Origin: Cellvibrionales bacterium
Lineage (GTDB): Bacteria; Pseudomonadota; Gammaproteobacteria; Pseudomonadales; JAHEGP01
Assembly (NCBI GenBank): GCA_024645065.1
Contig: JAHEGP010000068.1
Span: 1-13,325 of the forward strand
Direction of reading: 5' to 3'
Length of the DNA: 13,325 bases
Shown: piece after piece, positions 1-6,516 of the stretch
Position numbering within the stretch: the first letter of the stretch is position 1
How the letters are laid out: each line of letters starts with the position of its first letter
Position numbers and translations under genes: made by a program
The notes under the pieces: generated by a model
What the model saw: only the letters and a program-made list of their open reading frames with translations
Databases searched by the model: none
What the model was told of the DNA's origin: nothing

Positions 1-1018
1 CTATGCGCTTGCCGCGGATACCGGCGGAGGTTTCCTTATCGGTGGCGACGGGCTGGTCGGGATACAACTTGAGGCCATCGATATTGGGCACGAATAACGG
101 CGGCAGCTGTGATGCCATCACGCCGTGGGCCTGCAGTTCGATGGTGCGGGTAATCGAATCCCCAAGCTGCAGTTGTTGGGGATCCTGACTCCACTGCTCG
201 GTCAGGGTAACGTTATTGGCCGGCAGCCACTCCGAGGGGGCAATACCCTCGGGAATGTCCAGCACATTGATGGTGAGCGGTTCGGTGCGCCGCAATATCC
301 GCTTGCTTCGACCCATCATCGGGTCGAACATCGAGCGAGGCCGGGTCGACAACACCTCCGCTACCAGGCTGAGGGGATCAATCACCAGTTCTCCCGGTAT
401 GTTGGGGAATATCGCGTAACGGTACTCGGTGACATCATAGCGACGGCCGCCGCGAACCTGCTGGAAGCTCGACTCCCCCAGCTCGCGCACGATGGCCTGA
501 TCCAGCTCAGGCTCTTCAAGCCGGAAACGCGCAGACTGGGTCATACTGACGCGCAGTGTCAGTACCACCTGAGCGGTGACGTATACGATATTGTCCGAGA
601 GTTCAGCCTCGAGTATGACGTTGTCATCGCTGGCCGCTGCGGAATTGCCGCCCTGGCGCCTGACATTGATTTCGATGATTTGGGTTTCCTCATCGCCAAC
701 CTTGATTGGCGGAATACTGGTAGCGCCGGAACTTTTCGGCATCAGTTGTACCACCCAGGTGGTGGAATTGATCATTTCGCCATTCACGATTGAGCTTCTG
801 TGGTTCTGGCTGGAACCGAACACATGAAAGTCTTGTTCCAGGGGAGTCAGGTCGGGGCGGGTCAAGACGCTGATCTCGTCGAGGCTGATGGTAAGCGTAA
901 AGGACTCATTCATGGCAATGTCAGTGCGGTCAACCGAGGCAGTTACTTCGGCCCATGACAGCGGCACAAGCAGCAACAGGATCAACAGCAGGTAAACCCG
1001 CTGCACAATGGCATGCAT
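1..1018 (-). CDS. batD: BatD-family periplasmic/membrane protein, N-terminal part (cut by left edge)
   Basis: The frame is open from the ATG at 1018 to the window edge, giving 339 residues with no stop. The start overlaps the stop of the upstream VWA/TPR gene by one base (TGATG) and has an AGGGAG ribosome site 8 bases before it, so coupling is likely. Residues 1-23 look like a signal peptide: a short basic start, a Leu/Ile/Val-rich core, then Leu-Ser-Trp-Ala before Glu24. The rest looks like an extracytoplasmic beta-rich domain. A stretch typical of BatD runs from about residue 264 (WLPA, then a Thr-Glu-Gln-Trp-Ser motif) to about 323 (YPDQP). BatD proteins (the family once called 'oxygen tolerance') usually have one or more C-terminal membrane segments and exceed 400 residues, so that part should lie outside the window. 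It is the last visible gene of the MoxR operon. The biochemical role is not settled; a periplasmic scaffold for the VWA proteins is inferred. Confidence 0.88.
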   Translation of the reverse strand, partial: MHAIVQRVYLLLILLLLVPLSWAEVTASVDRTDIAMNESFTLTISLDEISVLTRPDLTPLEQDFHVFGSSQNHRSSIVNGEMINSTTWVVQLMPKSSGATSIPPIKVGDEETQIIEINVRRQGGNSAAASDDNVILEAELSDNIVYVTAQVVLTLRVSMTQSARFRLEEPELDQAIVRELGESSFQQVRGGRRYDVTEYRYAIFPNIPGELVIDPLSLVAEVLSTRPRSMFDPMMGRSKRILRRTEPLTINVLDIPEGIAPSEWLPANNVTLTEQWSQDPQQLQLGDSITRTIELQAHGVMASQLPPLFVPNIDGLKLYPDQPVATDKETSAGIRGKRI

Positions 1019-2931
1019 CAATAGCGCTCCCTGGTAGTCTGGTCGCCACGTTGCTGGCGCTGGCGATACTGGTAATTGAATTTGCGTTGTAGCAGGTCAC
1101 CCGGTTCGTCGGGAATCTGGCGCAGCCACTGCTGGAGCCGCTCGTCTTCTTCAGATGCCCTGTCGCTGGACCCTTTGGCCTGGTCATCGGTGCCGGGTTT
1201 CGGGGCTTCGGTCTCGGCTTGCTGACCTGCCTGCTGGTCACCCGTTTGATCTCGTTGTTGTTCCGGCTCCGAAGCTTGCTTCTGTTCGCCGGGGTCGCGC
1301 TCCCCGGATTGTTTGTCGTCCGAGGCTTGCCCGGAGTCATCGGCCCCGGTGCCTGAATCGTCCCTTTCTGGCTGGCCTGAATTGTGCCGTTGATCGCCTT
1401 CCTGGCCCCGGTTTTGCTGCTGCTCCTGCCCCGAATTTTGCGGCTTGCCCTCCTGATTATCGCCCTGCTCGTCCTCCTGGTTATCGCGCTGGCGATCGTC
1501 CTGCTTGTCCCCGGACTGAGGCTGTTGCTGCTGCTGTTGCTGTTGCTGCTGCTGTTGCATCAGTTTTTCAAGCTGCGCGCGATTACTGGCGGCGTCTTCA
1601 TTGCCGGGGTCGAGCTCCAGGGCGCGATCGTAGGCTGCAATTGCCTGCTGAAGATCGCCGCCGCGAGCAAGGGCATTGCCGCGGTTATAGTGGCCGTCAC
1701 TACTGTCGTCCGTCGCAAAGGCTTCCGCAGCTCCACTGTAGTCGCCGGCGCGATAGCGGGCTGCTCCCTGCCATTGTGGTTCTGAGAAGGTCTCTGCAGC
1801 CTGCTCGGCCTCTCCCTTCTCCAGCAGCGAGAGGCCCTGCTGGTCATCGGTCAGCCACAAATCGGACCATGAAAATGCGTAGCCTGATTGACTTGGTAAT
1901 AACAGACCGGCGCCAACCAGGCCCAGCAACCAGCCGCGCCTGAATGCCAGCAGCGCCAGGGGCAGCAGGCCGAGGGCCAGCCACGGCCCGGCGTCCAGCC
2001 AATGGTCAAACTGCTGGCTTTTGTCGGCCGCCTCGACCCCCGGGTTTGCCAGGTCGGCGGGGCCGGGTTGGAGCAATTGCTCGATGTCGCGGTCATTGAA
2101 ACCGCTGCGCTGGTAGCGTACAGGACCTGTCAGTGCCCAGCGGGCAAGTTCAGCGTCATTGAGGCGCGCCACCACCATGGCGCCAGCGGAGTCCTTCAGG
2201 AACCCGCCGCGGGTGAGGGGAATGGGGGCGCCGGCTGCTGTGCCAATTCCAAGAATGCTGAGGCGCAGCGCGGCGTTTGTGGCACCTTGTTCCAGCGCCG
2301 CAAAATCCTCGGCTGGAATACCATCGGTCACAAACAGAACCCGGGCAGACTCGACCGGGCTGTTCGCCACCAGTTCGGCGGCGAGCTCCAGCGCACGAAT
2401 CGGCTGGTTGCCCATACTGGGCATCGTGCCGGGCTCCAGTGACGGGAGCAATAATGCGATGGTTTCGGCGTCATCGGTCAATGGAGTGACCACATGGGCA
2501 TCATCGGCGTAGGCGACCAGGGCCGTCATGCCCTCGCTGCGCAGTCGCAGCACATCGAGTATCTCGCGCTGCGCCCTCACCAGCCGCGAGGGCTTGACAT
2601 CCTCAGCATACATCGAGGGCGACAAGTCCAGCAGGATGACCAGTGCGTCCTGTTTCTGGTAAACAGGCTGGGGCAATTTCACCCAGGAGGGGCCGGCCAG
2701 CGCGATGATAGCCATCAACCAGGCAATGGCCAGCAGCCACAGTGGTAGCTTGCTGGCGACCCCGGTGGAACCCTCGCTGAGGGCCGGCAGCAGCTCAGGC
2801 GCGATCACCTGGGTCCAACTCCCTGCTGGCTTGAGTCTGCGTCGCCACAGTTGCCGCAACAGCAGGCCAAGCAGCGGCAATCCCAGCAGCCAAAGCGGGC
2901 GCATGAAATGAAAATCCAGCAGCTTATCCAC
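1018..2931 (-). CDS. BatB-BatC fusion: VWA domain membrane protein with TPR repeats and a Q/D/E-rich tail
   Basis: This 637-residue protein combines what some bacteria encode as BatB and BatC. Two hydrophobic segments (about 12-26 and 62-80) precede a von Willebrand factor A domain. Its MIDAS motif DLSPS is at about 102-106 and VTDG is at about 201-204. Two more hydrophobic segments follow near 315-348. A TPR region comes next (about 385-458, with a clear repeat ending in LELDPGNEDA). Then comes roughly 140 residues of Gln/Asp/Glu/Ser/Gly-rich, probably disordered sequence beginning with 12 consecutive Gln. The last about 40 residues regain order (QIPDEPGDLLQRKF). An intact MIDAS predicts divalent-metal-dependent partner binding. 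The start is a GTG at 2931 that overlaps the end of the BatA gene by 8 bases. It keeps the FHFMRPLW segment expected at the N terminus of the family, whereas the next ATG (about codon 10) would cut into it. No strong ribosome site is visible, so expression may rely on coupling to batA. Confidence 0.92.
   Translation of the reverse strand: MDKLLDFHFMRPLWLLGLPLLGLLLRQLWRRRLKPAGSWTQVIAPELLPALSEGSTGVASKLPLWLLAIAWLMAIIALAGPSWVKLPQPVYQKQDALVILLDLSPSMYAEDVKPSRLVRAQREILDVLRLRSEGMTALVAYADDAHVVTPLTDDAETIALLLPSLEPGTMPSMGNQPIRALELAAELVANSPVESARVLFVTDGIPAEDFAALEQGATNAALRLSILGIGTAAGAPIPLTRGGFLKDSAGAMVVARLNDAELARWALTGPVRYQRSGFNDRDIEQLLQPGPADLANPGVEAADKSQQFDHWLDAGPWLALGLLPLALLAFRRGWLLGLVGAGLLLPSQSGYAFSWSDLWLTDDQQGLSLLEKGEAEQAAETFSEPQWQGAARYRAGDYSGAAEAFATDDSSDGHYNRGNALARGGDLQQAIAAYDRALELDPGNEDAASNRAQLEKLMQQQQQQQQQQQQPQSGDKQDDRQRDNQEDEQGDNQEGKPQNSGQEQQQNRGQEGDQRHNSGQPERDDSGTGADDSGQASDDKQSGERDPGEQKQASEPEQQRDQTGDQQAGQQAETEAPKPGTDDQAKGSSDRASEEDERLQQWLRQIPDEPGDLLQRKFNYQYRQRQQRGDQTTRERY
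1027..1032 (-). promoter_or_regulatory. Ribosome binding site of batD
   Basis: AGGGAG on the minus strand lies 8 bases before the ATG at 1018, inside the last codons of the VWA/TPR gene. It supports this start over other in-frame ATGs and indicates reinitiation or coupling at the TGATG overlap. Confidence 0.6.
1522..1557 (-). repeat. Poly-glutamine codon tract (12 CAG/CAA codons)
   Basis: Twelve consecutive Gln codons, a mix of CAG and CAA, sit at the junction between the TPR region and the disordered tail of the BatB-BatC protein. The CAA interruptions make this less slippage-prone than a pure CAG run. It is part of the coding sequence, not a separate element. Confidence 0.9.
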
Positions 2932-3946
2932 GGCGCCAGTTACCTGTCTTTGCGCCGGGCCAGGCCCAGCGAATGCTCAGAAGGATACTGCTGAGCAGGG
3001 CCAGTGCGAGGGGCCAGTGGGCCAACGCGGCCCGGGGGCGAAAGGTCAGCTGGTCTTCGCCTGTGGGCTCCAATTGGTCTAGCAAGCGGTAAATGGACTC
3101 CAGCTCCCGGGTATTGGCAGCGCGAAAATACTGACCTCCGGTGATGTCTGCGATCATTTGCAGGCTCTTCTCGTCGAGGTCTGCCGACGGGTTGATGCGC
3201 CGCGAGCCGAGGGGGGTGCCGAATATCCCCGCGATTTCCATTTCATTGGCGCCGACGCCAATGGTGTAGATTTTTATGCCGGCGCTTACCGCCAGCTCGG
3301 CTGCCTTCACCGGATTTATATTGCCCGCGGTATTGGCGCCGTCGGTCAGCAACACGATGACCCGGCTTTGCTCCGGGCGCTCCAGCAAGCGCTTTACCGC
3401 CAGCCCGATAGCATCGCCGATCGCTGTGTATTTACCGGCGAACCCGGGTTGTGACTCCAGCAGCAAGGTGCGCAGGGTTGGCAGGTCGAAAGTCAGGGGG
3501 ACATGGCTGTAGGCCTGGCTGCCGAACAAAATCAAACCGAGTTTGTCTCCCTGGCGGCGCTCTATGAACTCGCTCAAGACGGCCTTTACCGCGTCGATAC
3601 GCGATGCAGCCTGGCCGTTAACCTGCATGTCTTCGATAGTCATCGATTCAGACAGGTCAACCGCCAGCAGCATCTCCCGGCCCGATATCGGCTGGTTGAC
3701 GGGCTCTCCCAACCAGCTGGGCTGGGCGGCGGCAGCGACCAGCAACAACCAGCACAGTATGGCGAGCACCCAGCTTGTTACGCCGCTTGCCCGGTTTACC
3801 CTGGAGCCGCCCGCAAGCGCTTGCCACTCATGGTAGAAAGGTACGCGCAGGGCAAGCTGCTTCCTGTGAGCGGCAGGCAGCAACAAGCGGATCAGCAGTG
3901 GCAATGGCGTCAGCCAGAATACCTGTGGTAATTCGAAAGTCAGCAT
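2924..3946 (-). CDS. batA: BatA-type VWA domain inner-membrane protein
   Basis: This 340-residue protein has hydrophobic segments near residues 8-24 and 56-75, a VWA domain, and a C-terminal membrane segment near 310-328. The MIDAS is complete by eye: DLSES at 97-101, a Thr at about 174 in the KYTAIGDA stretch, and TDG at 201-203. The usual BatA topology is N-terminal helices, a VWA domain, and a C-terminal anchor, and the length fits the family. The ATG at 3946 lies 7 bases after the DUF4381 stop. Its last 8 bases overlap the GTG start of the BatB-BatC gene. The domain should bind a divalent metal and a protein partner, probably in concert with the second VWA protein and the MoxR ATPase. In other bacteria such loci have been linked to envelope stress or virulence phenotypes, but the direct client here is unknown. 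Confidence 0.93.
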   Translation of the reverse strand: MLTFELPQVFWLTPLPLLIRLLLPAAHRKQLALRVPFYHEWQALAGGSRVNRASGVTSWVLAILCWLLLVAAAAQPSWLGEPVNQPISGREMLLAVDLSESMTIEDMQVNGQAASRIDAVKAVLSEFIERRQGDKLGLILFGSQAYSHVPLTFDLPTLRTLLLESQPGFAGKYTAIGDAIGLAVKRLLERPEQSRVIVLLTDGANTAGNINPVKAAELAVSAGIKIYTIGVGANEMEIAGIFGTPLGSRRINPSADLDEKSLQMIADITGGQYFRAANTRELESIYRLLDQLEPTGEDQLTFRPRAALAHWPLALALLSSILLSIRWAWPGAKTGNWRRG

Positions 3947-3953
3947 AGCGAGC

Positions 3954-4430
3954 CTAAAATTTCCCCTGCGCGCTTATCCAGGCCTGTGCGAACTGGTAGA
4001 GAGCAGCGGCATCCGCGCCAACTTCCCTGCTGTACGACTGTTCCAGGGCAAGCCGAAGGTTTTCCCGAATAGCGGCGTCGCGGTCCTGGGCCAGGAAGTC
4101 GGCCCACTGTTTGCCGCTGAGGGCAGCGACCCGGGAAGGTTCGTAGCATTGCATGGCCACGCGCTTCAGCAGCGCCGAAACCGCTTGCACAAAAGCCGGT
4201 TTATCGCCCCGCGACTGATAATCCTGATAGTACTGCTCGAGCTCGAGCAGCGCCGCACTGCGGTATCGGGGCCTGCCTCTGCGCCGGCGATAGGCCTGAA
4301 GCATTCGCCCTAGAAAGGGGGTGAGTACAAGCAGCGCCGCAAGCAACCACCAGCCTGGCGCGGGCGGCCACCAGCCGGGATTCTCGGGAAGGTGTATGTC
4401 GCGCAGCGCGGCCAGCGGGTCATCAGGCAC
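3954..4430 (-). CDS. DUF4381 single-pass membrane protein of the MoxR/Bat operon
   Basis: This 158-residue protein starts at GTG 4430, chosen because a perfect AGGAGG lies 7 bases upstream and because the family begins with a DPLAALRDIHLP-like segment right after the start. The frame stays open to 4628, but that part is only the DUF58 coding region read in another frame. Residues about 25-45 form one hydrophobic helix after a Pro/Trp-rich stretch, followed by a very basic patch (AYRRRRGRPRYR) that suggests the C-terminal domain is cytoplasmic. The remaining about 100 residues look helical and include an LSGKQWADFL stretch typical of the family. The gene overlaps the DUF58 stop by 8 bases and precedes batA by 7. 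DUF4381 proteins occur almost only in MoxR/VWA loci; no activity is known. A role in linking cytoplasmic MoxR/DUF58 to the membrane VWA proteins is inferred from topology. Confidence 0.9.
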   Translation of the reverse strand: MPDDPLAALRDIHLPENPGWWPPAPGWWLLAALLVLTPFLGRMLQAYRRRRGRPRYRSAALLELEQYYQDYQSRGDKPAFVQAVSALLKRVAMQCYEPSRVAALSGKQWADFLAQDRDAAIRENLRLALEQSYSREVGADAAALYQFAQAWISAQGKF

Positions 4431-5397
4431 TGCGCGCCCTCCTGCGGTTGCGCTTGAACAAGCGACCCAGGGCATCCAGGGCGTTTTCAGTTGTGCTGAT
4501 TTCAGCGAGGAGAATGCCGAGCCGTCCCAATTCGGTGTGCAGCGAGTCCACCCTTTGCTGTGTCTGCTCGCGGTAGCGTTGGCGTCGGGTGCTACCGCCG
4601 GTAGCGATTTGAGTCTGATCCGTCCCATTGCTGATCGGGTAGATGCCGTCCGGCGGCAGTTCGCGTTCGAGGGGATCGAAAACGCCGAATGCGGTGACGC
4701 TGTTATGGCGTGAGATTTCGTACAATTGCCGCAAGCCGTCCTGGTTGAGGTCGCAAAAATCCGATATCAGGTAGATAGAGTTTCCGGTCTTGGCAATCCG
4801 GCGCAGGTCAGTCAGTGCTTCAGTAAAGCCCACCCTGTTGCTATCGTCAGCGGGGTTTGTCGGCTGCAGTTGTCGGTTGAGCTGATCCAGGCCTGCAAGC
4901 ATTTTCAAGACTGCCTTGTCGCTTCGCTGGGCCTTGAATTCCAGTATTTCCTGGCAACCCAGCACCAGGCCTCCAACCCGGTCCTTGCGCCTCAGGGCGG
5001 ACCAGGCCAGTAGTGCTGCGATGTTGGCCGCCTGGACTGACTTGAAGCGCACCTGGCTACCAAAAAACAGGGTGTTGCGCTGGTCGCAAAGAATGAGTAC
5101 CGGGCGTTCCCGCTCCTCGGTAAAGGTTTTGGTATGGGGGATAGTGGTGCGGGCCGTGACCCGCCAATCGATATTGCGCACATCGTCGCCGGGCTGGTAG
5201 CCGCGCACCTCGTCAAAGTCCATGCCGCGGCCCTTGAGGCGAGTTTGGTAGGGGCCCGCCAACTGGCGCGTGGCTTTGCGATTGGGTGCCAATGCTAGCG
5301 ACTCGGCGGCACTTTTCAGTGCGATCAAGCCGTCCAGCCGGGTGCGTATTCCGACCAGGCCCGAGGGCTTTTGCTCGAGTGTCAGGGCTTTTCCCAT
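4423..5397 (-). CDS. DUF58 protein (VWA-like, cytoplasmic) partner of MoxR
   Basis: This 324-residue protein carries the DUF58 signature at residues 57-84, including RGMDFDEVRGYQPGDD and then NIDWRVTART. No membrane segment is seen, which fits the short soluble class of DUF58 proteins rather than the longer class with N-terminal helices. After the signature comes a VWA-like fold. The position of its metal site reads C-D105-Q-R107-N-T109 instead of DxSxS, so metal binding may be weak or lost, as is common in DUF58. The C terminus is strongly basic (FKRNRRRARS). The ATG at 5397 follows the MoxR stop by 3 bases with a GGTGG site upstream. The gene overlaps the next one (DUF4381) by 8 bases. DUF58 proteins are almost always encoded next to MoxR ATPases and are thought to act as their adaptor; this is known context, not shown by the sequence. 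Confidence 0.92.
   Translation of the reverse strand: MGKALTLEQKPSGLVGIRTRLDGLIALKSAAESLALAPNRKATRQLAGPYQTRLKGRGMDFDEVRGYQPGDDVRNIDWRVTARTTIPHTKTFTEERERPVLILCDQRNTLFFGSQVRFKSVQAANIAALLAWSALRRKDRVGGLVLGCQEILEFKAQRSDKAVLKMLAGLDQLNRQLQPTNPADDSNRVGFTEALTDLRRIAKTGNSIYLISDFCDLNQDGLRQLYEISRHNSVTAFGVFDPLERELPPDGIYPISNGTDQTQIATGGSTRRQRYREQTQQRVDSLHTELGRLGILLAEISTTENALDALGRLFKRNRRRARSA
4438..4443 (-). promoter_or_regulatory. Strong ribosome binding site deciding the DUF4381 GTG start
   Basis: A perfect AGGAGG on the minus strand lies 7 bases before the GTG at 4430, within the C-terminal codons of the DUF58 gene. It is the strongest Shine-Dalgarno match noted in the cluster and fixes the start of a gene whose frame is open much further upstream. 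Confidence 0.8.
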
Positions 5398-5400
5398 GTT

Positions 5401-6363
5401 TCAGGCCACCGGCAAGCGCTGGACAATGCGATCGATGACATCATCCGCGCTGATGTCGTTAGCTTCGGCGTCGAAGCTGAGAATGATCCGATGGCGCAGG
5501 ACCTCCTTGGCCACCGCTTGAATATCGTCGGGGCTGACATAATCCTTACCCTGCAGCCAGGCGTGGGCCCGGGCGCAACGGTCGAGGGCTATGGTGCCAC
5601 GGGGACTGGCGCCAAAGCTCAACCACTGCTTGATCTCGCTGTCGTTGGCAACGCCGGATCGCGTGGCCAGGATCATTTGCACAATATAGTCTTCCAGCGT
5701 GTCGGAAAGGTGCAGTTCCAGAATCTCGCGGCGGGCGGCGAAAATCGTTTGTTGCGAGATGTGTACCTCGGCGCTTGCATCAGGCGTATCGTGCTCCTCG
5801 CTGCGCGCTAGCTGCAGGATCGCCTTTTCCGCGCTGGCAGTGGGGTAGTCGATGTTCACTTGCATCAGGAAGCGGTCTAGCTGGGCCTCCGGCAGTGGAT
5901 AGGTGCCCTCCTGCTCTATCGGGTTCTGGGTCGCCATTACCAGAAACAGCTCCGGCAGTGAGTAGGACTTTCGGCCGACACTCACTTGCCGCTCCGCCAT
6001 TGCCTCGAGCAGGGCGGACTGGACCTTGGCAGGGGCCCGATTGATCTCGTCGGCCAGTACCAGGTGATGGAAAACCGGGCCGGGCTGGAAGGCAAAACTG
6101 CCGTCCTCCGGGCGAAAAATATCGGTTCCCGTGATATCACCGGGTAACAGGTCAGGAGTGAACTGGATGCGATGGAAGGTACCCTCGATCGCATCGGCCA
6201 ACAATTTGATAGCGCGGGTCTTGGCGAGGCCGGGTGCTCCTTCAACCAGCAGGTGACCGTTGGCCAGCAGCGCGATCAGCAATCGATTGGTAAGCTGCTC
6301 CTGGCCGATAATTTTGCTGTTCAGCCAGTTGCCGAGCTGCTGTATTTCTGATCTGTAATCCAT
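5401..6363 (-). CDS. moxR: MoxR-family AAA+ ATPase
   Basis: This 320-residue protein is a full-length MoxR ATPase. Walker A is GAPGLAKT at 42-49. Walker B is LVLADE ending at E106, followed by INRAP. Sensor 1 is the ATQNP stretch at 144-148. The family-typical EGTYPLPEAQLDRF is at 152-165, and GASPRG at 251-256 marks the sensor 2 region. No signal peptide or membrane helix is seen, so it acts in the cytoplasm, presumably as a hexameric ATP-driven chaperone that remodels the VWA/DUF58 partners encoded downstream. It is the first gene of the six-gene operon, divergent from the glutamate dehydrogenase gene. The ATG at 6363 gives the expected N terminus; its ribosome site is weak (an AGG only a few bases upstream). 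Confidence 0.95.
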   Translation of the reverse strand: MDYRSEIQQLGNWLNSKIIGQEQLTNRLLIALLANGHLLVEGAPGLAKTRAIKLLADAIEGTFHRIQFTPDLLPGDITGTDIFRPEDGSFAFQPGPVFHHLVLADEINRAPAKVQSALLEAMAERQVSVGRKSYSLPELFLVMATQNPIEQEGTYPLPEAQLDRFLMQVNIDYPTASAEKAILQLARSEEHDTPDASAEVHISQQTIFAARREILELHLSDTLEDYIVQMILATRSGVANDSEIKQWLSFGASPRGTIALDRCARAHAWLQGKDYVSPDDIQAVAKEVLRHRIILSFDAEANDISADDVIDRIVQRLPVA

Positions 6364-6516
6364 AGCCTGTCAGGTCCGCTAGAATTGGCTGCGAAATTGT
6401 ACTTGAGTCAACGCCTATCGCAAAATTTGCTGTGAACGATGGGATAAAAACGTAGTATTGTGAAAAAATAAGTTCGCGCGATATGCCTTAAGACAACCTT
6501 CGTCAGTGGAGTTCCC
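6364..6516. promoter_or_regulatory. Divergent intergenic region between moxR and the glutamate dehydrogenase gene
   Basis: These 153 bases separate two genes transcribed away from each other, so both promoters must lie here or inside coding DNA. The right half is AT-rich (runs of A near 6446-6450 and 6463-6470). No confident plus-strand promoter could be picked: a TTGTGA box near 6459 has no good -10 at the right distance. A GTGGAG stretch ending 5 bases before the ATG at 6517 is the likely ribosome site of the dehydrogenase gene. No clear operator palindrome was found. Confidence 0.55.
6396..6423 (-). promoter_or_regulatory. Candidate sigma70 promoter for the moxR operon
   Basis: On the minus strand TTGCGA (6423-6418) and TACAAT (6401-6396) are separated by 16 bases, and the second box would place transcription start about 25 bases before the moxR ATG. 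The -10 box matches 5 of 6 consensus bases and the -35 box 4 of 6. This is pattern matching by eye in AT-richer DNA and needs experimental support. Confidence 0.35.

Noticed and set aside
125..793. 222-codon plus-strand open frame
   Set aside because: It is opposite batD, whose minus-strand frame carries a signal peptide and family motifs.
930..1340. Minus-strand open frame of 136 codons across the batC/batD junction
   Set aside because: Alternative reading of the low-complexity tail; conflicts with two well supported genes.
1522..1557. Trinucleotide repeat considered as a non-coding tandem repeat or CRISPR-like element
   Set aside because: It is a glutamine codon run in frame with a confirmed coding sequence; no spacers or repeat units of CRISPR size exist in the window.
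1155..1943. 262-codon plus-strand open frame rich in Pro, Arg and Ala
   Set aside because: It is the antisense of the low-complexity tail of the BatB-BatC gene; composition reflects the repeats, not a protein family.
4431..4628. Upstream extension of the DUF4381 protein
   Set aside because: The extension is the DUF58 gene in another frame; the perfect ribosome site and family N terminus support GTG 4430.
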